DNA of 20,692 nt from JAFLCA01 sp041907145 (GTDB lineage Bacteria; Bdellovibrionota_C; UBA2361; JAFLCA01): positions 1 to 20,692 of the forward strand of contig JAYRHW010000027.1 of the NCBI GenBank assembly GCA_041907145.1, in the 5' to 3' direction. The translations under genes were made by a program, and so were the position numbers. The notes beneath the pieces are model-generated. The model was not told the origin of the DNA. It searched no databases and was given only the letters and a program-made list of their open reading frames with translations. Shown here in pieces: positions 14,902 to 20,692 of this stretch (position 1 is its first letter; every line of letters starts with the position of its first letter).

Positions 14902-16774
14902 CGCGCCCCCCGTTGGCGTTACTTCGCCAGTTGGCCGGAACAAAGCCCCAGGCAATCTTCTCGGGAACGATCGTATCGAGGCGCTTTTTGAGCGCCTTGT
15001 AAAATGCTATTCGATCCCCGTCGAAACCCCGCGGCCCTGCGGTCAACAAACCGTCCAGTTCGGAGATCTGATCGGCAAGAGTTCGCAGTTGCCGGTGATG
15101 CGATTCTACCTGCACTCCCGGCAAACCGGGTTGATTCAACACGGACTTGATGTCTCGCATCTCCCGGCGCAACTCAGCCATCGGGACAGACTCGGGGTTT
15201 ACCAAGTAATCAGTCATTCGCTGGATATGGTCATTAACCAGAAAGAGTCGAGTGATGACGTGCATCTTGGCAACAGTCGTTCGCGCAGCATCGTATTCTC
15301 TCCGTCGCAGCCCGCTTTCAAGATCGGCGGCCGCAATTCTTAACAGACCGGCAAACGTAGAAAAAGGGCGGGCTCCGACCTCCGGCAACGATCCCCTGTC
15401 CGGCATCAAGCGCTCGATGACCGCCTCTGGCGTCATCCCTTCTACGAGCGGCCGCTGGTTATAAGTTCCACGACCCCGCTGGGGCAGCAGAACCGCCGCT
15501 GCATTCCGGGCTAACGAGACCGCTATGCTGTTGAGGATAGTGAACTCCTCGCGCAGCACCTGCCCCAATAAGTCCTCATCGGTCTGATTGTGGCTATTTT
15601 TTGCACGCATCTCGCTTAATCTGCTTGCCAAGCTCCTACCGGAGTAGGCGAGACGACTTCCAACAACGGAAGGATTTACCCGTCCAGTGCTATCCTTGAA
15701 GTCACCGACAAGCGCCATTAAATCTCGAGCCCGAGCCTTATGCCCATCAATAGCGCCGTGCAGCATTCGCACTCCGTCCTGGAGCGTGGTGGTAACTTGG
15801 GCACGAATACCGCTCTTCACTTCCTCAGGTGCCCCGCGGCGATATTCTTCAGCAATACGGCGCAACGCCATGCCGCCACGCGCAGCAATTGCCGATAACT
15901 CCTCGCGCTCGACCCGATATCCACAGGACGCGTGAAGAGTCTTGCGGTAGGCGTCATAAATGGTTTTGAAATGCTGGATACGGCGCGGATTCACGCGACT
16001 TGGCCCTAAGAGAGCATCCTTGCGCTGAATTCGGTCGGAAAAATCCTCGCGATTAAAGAGAATGGTCCCATGCAGCCCGCGCGGAAAGTCCCAGCTTCGT
16101 GAGTACTGGGCAATTACCTCAGGTCCCGGACGACGCACGAGCAGCACGCGGAAGTCCTTATTCGAAACCGCTTCGGCGGCATCCCAGAGGATTTTAAGGC
16201 GATCAATAATCTCGACATCCGCCTTGCGCAGGTAACGTAAAAGCGGGCTTCTCCGTTCCTTCTCCGTGAACTTCACCAGGCCCAGACCTTCAGTAAACTC
16301 ATCGGGAATGCGATCGGGACTTACAAGACAGCCGGCAACCGAGAGAGCTCGAAGATTGGGATTTCCGACAAATTCAATTCGTCCTCGTTGAAACACGAAA
16401 GCGGGCACGACAAAGTTCGATGGATCGGAGAATAGTTCCTGAAAACGCTTGAACTTGCCCGAGGGGACCAACTTCCAAAGCTCGGTTCGCAACGCATCTT
16501 CCGAAAGCGGACAGCCCGGGGGGACACGAACCTCGCGCAGGCGTACGAATGAGTTGTTCCAATTTTCCAGCCCGAAACTCTCTCGCTGCGCCAGGGTTGC
16601 TGCGGCATTTTCAATCTCGAGCCGACGATCGAAAAGTTTGTCGAGACGAGCCGCGACACTGCGGTCCTTCCCTCGATACGGGAAAGACGACTGTTCGAGC
16701 TGCTTGGAAAGTTCGACAATTCCGTCAGAGTTCTCGGTCCTCAGCTCAACAACTGATGCAGTCTTCAGTGCCAT
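14891..16774 (-). CDS. Unrecognised 627-residue helical, arginine-rich protein
   Basis: I recognise no family. The frame is long and uninterrupted, with ATG 16774 preceded by a good Shine-Dalgarno (GGGAGA, reverse complement of 16785-16790, ten bases away). That supports a real gene. There is no signal peptide or membrane segment, so it is presumably cytoplasmic. The sequence looks mostly helical and rich in Arg, Leu and Ala. A compact mixed region lies near the middle (RVLLVRRPGPEVIAQYSRSW, then FPRGLHGTILFNREDFSDR). A long helical stretch with LRREYDAARTTVAKMHVITR follows, and the end is conserved-looking (WGFVPANW). No P-loop, zinc knuckle or catalytic triad stands out. The 3' end overlaps terC by 11 bases in the convergent direction. 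Confidence 0.72.
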   Translation of the reverse strand: MALKTASVVELRTENSDGIVELSKQLEQSSFPYRGKDRSVAARLDKLFDRRLEIENAAATLAQRESFGLENWNNSFVRLREVRVPPGCPLSEDALRTELWKLVPSGKFKRFQELFSDPSNFVVPAFVFQRGRIEFVGNPNLRALSVAGCLVSPDRIPDEFTEGLGLVKFTEKERRSPLLRYLRKADVEIIDRLKILWDAAEAVSNKDFRVLLVRRPGPEVIAQYSRSWDFPRGLHGTILFNREDFSDRIQRKDALLGPSRVNPRRIQHFKTIYDAYRKTLHASCGYRVEREELSAIAARGGMALRRIAEEYRRGAPEEVKSGIRAQVTTTLQDGVRMLHGAIDGHKARARDLMALVGDFKDSTGRVNPSVVGSRLAYSGRSLASRLSEMRAKNSHNQTDEDLLGQVLREEFTILNSIAVSLARNAAAVLLPQRGRGTYNQRPLVEGMTPEAVIERLMPDRGSLPEVGARPFSTFAGLLRIAAADLESGLRRREYDAARTTVAKMHVITRLFLVNDHIQRMTDYLVNPESVPMAELRREMRDIKSVLNQPGLPGVQVESHHRQLRTLADQISELDGLLTAGPRGFDGDRIAFYKALKKRLDTIVPEKIAWGFVPANWRSNANGGRATQ

Positions 16775-16799
16775 AGCCAGCCATTCTCCCTGTTTAGGT

Positions 16800-16821
16800 T
16801 GGTCTACTCAACTTTAGACCA
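16800..16821. promoter_or_regulatory. Inverted repeat upstream of the 627-residue gene
   Basis: TGGTCTA (16800-16806) and TAGACCA (16815-16821) form a perfect 7-bp dyad around 8 bases. It lies 26 to 47 bases upstream of the minus-strand start codon. It could be an operator or a leader hairpin for that gene. The rest of the 217-base gap (16775-16991) holds the nuoB promoter. Confidence 0.35.
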
Positions 16822-16922
16822 TGGAGGTAACTATTTATATTTACTCGATAAAATTGCCGTAGCGAGAGTGATTTCGACGAGGGTAGCAGGTACGCACGGC
16901 GCTCGAGTCCGGGATTCGCTCT

Positions 16923-16952
16923 TTGACAGGCTCAGGCCCGCATTCCTATAAT
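16923..16952 (+). promoter_or_regulatory. Perfect-consensus sigma70 promoter for nuoB
   Basis: TTGACA (16923-16928) and TATAAT (16947-16952) both match the consensus exactly, with an 18-base spacer. Transcription would begin near 16959, giving a leader of roughly 30 bases before the nuoB ATG at 16992. No other promoter in the window is this close to consensus. Confidence 0.8.
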
Positions 16953-16991
16953 CTCGATACAATTTAAGAATTTATTCCCAAACTCGTTGCT

Positions 16992-17555
16992 ATGTTGAAT
17001 CCAACCGAAAGAGACAACCCTGGATTTTTTCTTACAACCGTCGAATCTGCTCTGGGTTGGGCGCGTAAATATTCCTTATTCCCCTACCCCTTCGTTACGG
17101 CCTGCTGCGGAATGGAATTCATGGCCGTAAGCTGCTCGCATTATGACACCGATCGATTTGGCGCGGCCCTTCCTCGCTTCACTCCCCGCCAGTCTGACTT
17201 GCTCTTCGTTGTGGGCACTGTAAATCACAAACTTGCCCCCGTACTCCTCCGTATATATGAGCAAATGGCTGAGCCAAAGTGGGTTGTAGCATTCGGCGCC
17301 TGCGCGTCCTCCGGTGGATTCTACGACAATTACACCACCGTCGCCGGCATCGATAAGATTATTCCCGTGGACATGTATATACCTGGATGTCCCCCGCGCC
17401 CGGAGACGGTCATCGATGCACTGATGCATCTCCAAAGGGATATTCAGCGCTCACGCCAACCGATTTTTGGCGAGGATGGCGGGAAACAAATTCATCCGGA
17501 GCTTCCGGAACTTCTCGGTAACCCGATCGACACGAGAGTACAGCGTCCTAGCTAA
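16992..17555 (+). CDS. nuoB: NADH-quinone oxidoreductase subunit B
   Basis: The 187-residue protein has the four N2-cluster ligands of complex I subunit B: C38 and C39 (TACCGMEF), C104 (GACASSGGFY) and C133 (PGCPPRPE). The 65- and 29-residue spacing from C39 onward equals that of known NuoB/Nqo6 proteins. The quinone-site region YPFVTACCGMEFMA and the SDLLFVVGTV strand are intact. Known role: it carries the terminal [4Fe-4S] cluster passing electrons to quinone. It stands alone, with no nuoA or nuoC beside it and opposite-strand neighbours on both sides. The start codon lacks a strong Shine-Dalgarno. The stop overlaps the convergent glycosyltransferase stop by four bases. Confidence 0.95.
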   Translation: MLNPTERDNPGFFLTTVESALGWARKYSLFPYPFVTACCGMEFMAVSCSHYDTDRFGAALPRFTPRQSDLLFVVGTVNHKLAPVLLRIYEQMAEPKWVVAFGACASSGGFYDNYTTVAGIDKIIPVDMYIPGCPPRPETVIDALMHLQRDIQRSRQPIFGEDGGKQIHPELPELLGNPIDTRVQRPS

Positions 17556-19045
17556 TTTGACTTACGCCTGCGATAAATTCTAAGGGGATTGTCGCCTAGA
17601 GCCTTACTGCTCTGAAAGTTGAGGAGCTCATACTCTTGCAGTCCTCCAGATTTCTTGACGCCCTCGAGAAAACTATCGAGCCCAAGCAGGATTTCGGGCT
17701 TAGCAGCCGCAACAAAGGCAGCTGGAACATACCCCCCCAGGCCATTTCGCTCCGATTCGGAAGTCTCTTGGTGATATTTCACCGCCTCCGGCGACACTAA
17801 ACCTGCTGCATCGAGTATCCGCCCACGAAATTCGTACCCTATACTGCCCACTTCAGCCGCCATAACAACGCAGTCGGCGCAATGCTGCGTTATATACCGC
17901 CCCGCCTCGCGATAAACCTGGGCTCGTACTCCCCCATCGTACTCAGAGAATCTCTGCGGTCCGGCCCACAATGCACTAACATCGCGAGCAAATACGAAGA
18001 GCGTGGGCAGACAGAGCGTGAGCGTAAGAAGGCGTAAAATCAGAGACGGCTTGTTCCGAGCCAAGCACAGCAAGCTAAAGAGTAAGCCTGTGGTGTAGAG
18101 CGGCGCGTACCAGGGAAAGACATACACCCGCTTCACGGCATAGGCCAAGAAAACGAGCAGTGCGCCTGCCAGAATGACTACCGCGCGCCGATCGCGCGCT
18201 ACATATTCAGGCGGATGAAGATGAAAGAGGCAGAAGTAAATCGCAAGCACCGTAAGCAAGGTGAAAAACAGCAGTATCACCAGCGGGTATCCAAAAAAAA
18301 CAAACTTTCCGAAGTAGTTTGCCGTCACCAGAGTGAGAAACTCGGACGAAGTCAGATGATAAATGGCGGACTTTGCAATTACCGTCTGAGGGACGATCGT
18401 TCCAAAGTAACAGAGCAAACCAAAGATGAACGGCATTGCTGTCGCGAGGCAGAGCAGCGTGGCATTCTTCAATGAAATTCGGCGATAGGTAAGATTCTCT
18501 AGATATACCAGCAGCAGGAATACCGCACATTCGAAGCGCGTAAAACTTGCCAGCACCAGGCACATAAAACCTATAGACCTGCCTTGAAAATAAGAGAGGA
18601 AACCGACTCCGACTAGCAAAAGGGCCAGCGGAGTTTCCATAAGCTGGACACTCGAGCCGAAGAGCGAGGCAATGGATAGAACGACCGCAGCTGGTCCAAT
18701 CCATGCGATCTCTGTTCCACAGAGAAGTTCAGCCAATTTGCCGTAAACCCAGCCCGCGGCGGCAAGAAGAACAGCCGAGACATACGGCATAGCTCCGGGC
18801 AGATTGCCCGTCAGTGTCTGCACCAGCGCAAGCAGCAAAGTCCATACCGGCGAAGACGTAGACAGAACAGCAGCAGATGAATTGAAGTAGGGCTTCCCAA
18901 AGAGAACGAAGTTTTCTGCAATTCTAAAGTGCAGATACGCGTCGTCTGCGGCATAGGGTGCAAGCGTCCGGTGCGCAGCAATGCTCAAGGCTCCGAGCGT
19001 GAAAACAGCGGCGAGTAATGGTGAAGAGCTCGAGCGAGACTGCAT
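17552..19045 (-). CDS. Polytopic GT-C-type glycosyltransferase-like membrane protein
   Basis: The 497-residue protein has about ten hydrophobic segments in the N-terminal 370 residues and a soluble C-terminal part. After the first membrane helix comes YAADDAYLHFRIAENF with the acidic pair D34/D35, then GKPYFNSS and STSSPVWTLLLAL. This is the first-loop pattern of GT-C lipid-linked sugar transferases, for example mycobacterial AftB-like and related proteins (DDAYI-x-RYA-N, then 'EG-TSPLW'). Later features include ASFTRFECAVFLL, FPWYAPLYTTGLL and a C-terminal extracytoplasmic domain with SIGYEFRGRILDAAGLV. Donor and acceptor cannot be told. A purine-rich AAGGGG precedes the ATG at an unusually short distance. 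It lies downstream of glnA on the same strand. Confidence 0.72.
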   Translation of the reverse strand: MQSRSSSSPLLAAVFTLGALSIAAHRTLAPYAADDAYLHFRIAENFVLFGKPYFNSSAAVLSTSSPVWTLLLALVQTLTGNLPGAMPYVSAVLLAAAGWVYGKLAELLCGTEIAWIGPAAVVLSIASLFGSSVQLMETPLALLLVGVGFLSYFQGRSIGFMCLVLASFTRFECAVFLLLVYLENLTYRRISLKNATLLCLATAMPFIFGLLCYFGTIVPQTVIAKSAIYHLTSSEFLTLVTANYFGKFVFFGYPLVILLFFTLLTVLAIYFCLFHLHPPEYVARDRRAVVILAGALLVFLAYAVKRVYVFPWYAPLYTTGLLFSLLCLARNKPSLILRLLTLTLCLPTLFVFARDVSALWAGPQRFSEYDGGVRAQVYREAGRYITQHCADCVVMAAEVGSIGYEFRGRILDAAGLVSPEAVKYHQETSESERNGLGGYVPAAFVAAAKPEILLGLDSFLEGVKKSGGLQEYELLNFQSSKALGDNPLRIYRRRKSN

Positions 19046-19151
19046 AGCCCCTTGAATCTAGGGCGAAGTCCGCGCTTAAGGAATAGGATTATTTGCGATG
19101 CACCGGGTTTGGATACGCAGACAAGCCTTCTGCCACACCTGAACCGAAGCA

Positions 19152-19204
19152 TCACCACTAGGACCACAGAGACGAACGGTAGCCTCTAGTGGTCCTTGTG
19201 GTGA
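19152..19204. repeat. Long imperfect inverted repeat between glnA and the GT-C gene
   Basis: TCACCAC (19152-19158) pairs with GTGGTGA (19198-19204), and AGGACCAC (19160-19167) pairs with GTGGTCCT (19189-19196). A single T-T mismatch separates the two helices. Inside, AGAG (19168-19171) pairs with CTCT (19184-19187), leaving a 12-base loop and one bulge. That gives 19 base pairs in total. No T-tract follows on either strand. Its position after the glnA stop suggests a 3'-end structure or a dispersed intergenic repeat. The remaining gap bases (19046-19151 and 19205-19237) show nothing clear. Confidence 0.7.
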
Positions 19205-19237
19205 AGAATCAGCCTGCTGCCGGACAATATCTAAGAG

Positions 19238-20677
19238 TTAGAACATAGCCCAGAGATGCTGATTTGTTACCTCGTGATGAAACAGAATCTCGCTGGTCTT
19301 CACGATAGTCCCAAGCTCACGCGGGCAGCGATCTGCCGACAAGAGCTTACGATCAACGAACTTCTCCTTGTTATCCTCGCCCAACATCTCGCTGATAAAG
19401 GTGCTGCCCTTAAAGAACCGCGCCGCATCATAGATATTGCCAGGCAAGAAGCGAGTACGAGTGCGCCGCGCTTCGGAGGTAATCGTCTCTGTCATCGGCC
19501 CCTCCAATCCGGTCTTGAGGATAGTGAGGAAGGACAAATACGGATTAGCATCGGGAGCAACCGTCCGAACTTCAATGCGTGCCGACTTCTCGTTGCCGAG
19601 CGGGATGCGCACCATCGAGGTTCGATCGACCGCCGAAGACTTAATCTGATTCGGCGCTTCAAAATGCGGATCGAGTCGTCGATACGCATTGACGCTCGAA
19701 TTCAACATCAAGCAAATATCATTGGCGTTATTGAGCAAACGATCGACGAAGTCCCAGGCCTTCTTGGAAAGCCGGTCTTCACCCTGCGGATCCCAGAAGA
19801 GGTTTTGTCCCTTCTTAGCGAGCGACAAATTACAGTGCATTCCGCTGCCGTTAATGCCAGCTATCGGCTTTGGCAAGAAGCAGGCGGTTAGGCCCATATT
19901 TGCCGCTACCTGACGAGCGACCAGCTTATAGAGCTGCAGCTGATCCGCTGCCAATAATGCATCGCAATACTTATAATTAAGCTCAAACTGCGACGGGGCC
20001 ACCTCGGGATGATCCTTCTCGTTTTCAAATCCCAGCGCTCTCTGCGCTTCAGCGAAGGAATCGATAAACAATTTCAGAGGATCCTTGGGTAGTGAATTGA
20101 AATACCCGCCGCTGGAGACAAGCTTGAAGCCTTCACGCGAATTGTACTTCTGTTCAGCGTTGAGGCCTTCAAATAGAAAACCCTCCGCTTCAACTGAGAT
20201 ATTGGTGCTGATGCCGTCCGACTTGAATATCTGGTCACAGTATTCCTTGAGCCTGCCGCGCATATCAGAGGAATAAGATGACCCGTCTTTGTCCTTGATA
20301 AGTCCGAATACGATTACCTTTCCTGGACCAAAAACATCGCTTGGCAACCAGCGAAAGGACCCCCAATCAATTGCCAAACGAAGGTCCGACTCGCGCACGA
20401 CGGAGAACCCGCGAATCGAGGACCCGTCAAAAGTCAGATTGTCATACGAAGAGAGTAGAAACTTCTTGTCGTAATCCAGCATATGAAAGCGCCCCTCGAT
20501 ATCCGAGAAGCACACCGTCACAGCCTTGAGACTTTTTGTATCGTGCAGGTAGCGAAGGTAATGTTCCTTCAGTTCGGACTCGGCCGTCCTTTTCTCCACC
20601 TTTTCTTTGGCCTCAAGGTTCATCTCCTCAAGTTGGTCATAGGGGATCTCCAAGAAATTTCGTAATTCAACGGTCAT
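19238..20677 (-). CDS. glnA: Glutamine synthetase
   Basis: The 479-residue protein is a type I-like glutamine synthetase. Motifs in order are: DGSSIRGF (with D84), metal ligands E163/E165 in SVEAEGFLFEG, E225 and E232 in HPEVAPSQFELNYKY, KPIAGINGSGMHCN (H281), MVRIPLGNEKSARIEVR, and the C-terminal end SEILFHHEVTNQHLWAMF. Known reaction: ATP-dependent formation of glutamine from glutamate and ammonia, in a dodecamer. Before the beta-grasp domain there is an extension of about 45 residues (ELRNFLEIPYDQLEEMNLEA and on). The tyrosine position used for adenylylation in enteric GlnA falls in LPGNIYDAARFF, which differs from the usual NLYDLP, so such control is doubtful. The promoter lies mostly beyond the window edge. 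Confidence 0.93.
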   Translation of the reverse strand: MTVELRNFLEIPYDQLEEMNLEAKEKVEKRTAESELKEHYLRYLHDTKSLKAVTVCFSDIEGRFHMLDYDKKFLLSSYDNLTFDGSSIRGFSVVRESDLRLAIDWGSFRWLPSDVFGPGKVIVFGLIKDKDGSSYSSDMRGRLKEYCDQIFKSDGISTNISVEAEGFLFEGLNAEQKYNSREGFKLVSSGGYFNSLPKDPLKLFIDSFAEAQRALGFENEKDHPEVAPSQFELNYKYCDALLAADQLQLYKLVARQVAANMGLTACFLPKPIAGINGSGMHCNLSLAKKGQNLFWDPQGEDRLSKKAWDFVDRLLNNANDICLMLNSSVNAYRRLDPHFEAPNQIKSSAVDRTSMVRIPLGNEKSARIEVRTVAPDANPYLSFLTILKTGLEGPMTETITSEARRTRTRFLPGNIYDAARFFKGSTFISEMLGEDNKEKFVDRKLLSADRCPRELGTIVKTSEILFHHEVTNQHLWAMF

Positions 20678-20692
20678 ACAGGGGAAAGCTCC

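Noticed and set aside
15089..15343. Plus-strand open frames inside the 627-residue gene.
   Set aside because: They are short, low in recognisable motifs, and covered by the much longer minus-strand frame with a good ribosome-binding site.
19256..19891. A 211-codon open frame on the + strand opposite glnA.
   Set aside because: It lies wholly within the clearly coding glnA and matches no family; it is a shadow frame.
1..20692. Defence system, prophage, insertion sequence or CRISPR array.
   Set aside because: No transposase, integrase, nuclease-helicase set, terminal inverted repeats with target duplication, or spaced repeat array was found. Nearly all genes are housekeeping.

Overview
The window reads as a chromosomal stretch of a Gram-negative bacterium. 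Evidence includes an MltB-type periplasmic lytic transglycosylase, a complex I NuoB subunit, DsbA-like and TerC proteins, and bacterial tmk/holB/tatD and cysS genes. Base composition looks moderately GC-rich and even, start codons include GTG and TTG, and genes are tightly packed. The gene types fit a deltaproteobacterial or Bdellovibrionota-like lineage, but I cannot place it firmly from sequence alone. I see no CRISPR array, transposase, integrase, phage gene or recognisable defence locus.

Left part (1-4738, + strand): the 3' end of a DsbA/HCCA-isomerase-like gene, rsmE (rRNA methylation), a zinc-ribbon/RDD membrane protein, a tRNA-Phe(GAA), a hairpin-rich intergenic stretch, holA (clamp-loader delta), a probable terminator, and an MltB-like lytic transglycosylase. 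Middle part (4793-13166, + strand): a PAS/coiled-coil/hybrid-kinase-like protein with a degenerate ATPase core and an intact receiver, followed by a stand-alone CheY-like receiver. Then comes a housekeeping cluster, tmk-holB-(free MetRS C-terminal-type tRNA-binding domain)-tatD-MBL hydrolase, and then cysS.

Right part (13176-20677): gene orientation alternates. A short secreted DUF2207-like protein (-) diverges from terC (+). terC converges with, and overlaps, an unrecognised 627-residue protein (-). A solitary nuoB (+) is driven by what looks like a perfect consensus sigma70 promoter and overlaps at its end a GT-C-type membrane glycosyltransferase (-). A glutamine synthetase gene (-) closes the window, and a long hairpin lies between the last two.

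Functionally the window mixes replication (holA, holB, tmk), translation (tRNA-Phe, cysS, rsmE, tRNA-binding domain), envelope work (MltB, GT-C, DUF2207, TerC), signalling and central metabolism (glnA, nuoB). The observations most worth checking are the 627-residue orphan, the free MetRS-type domain standing where metG often sits, the pseudokinase-like signalling protein, the isolated nuoB with its strong promoter, and two structured intergenic regions (2474-2668 and 19152-19204).
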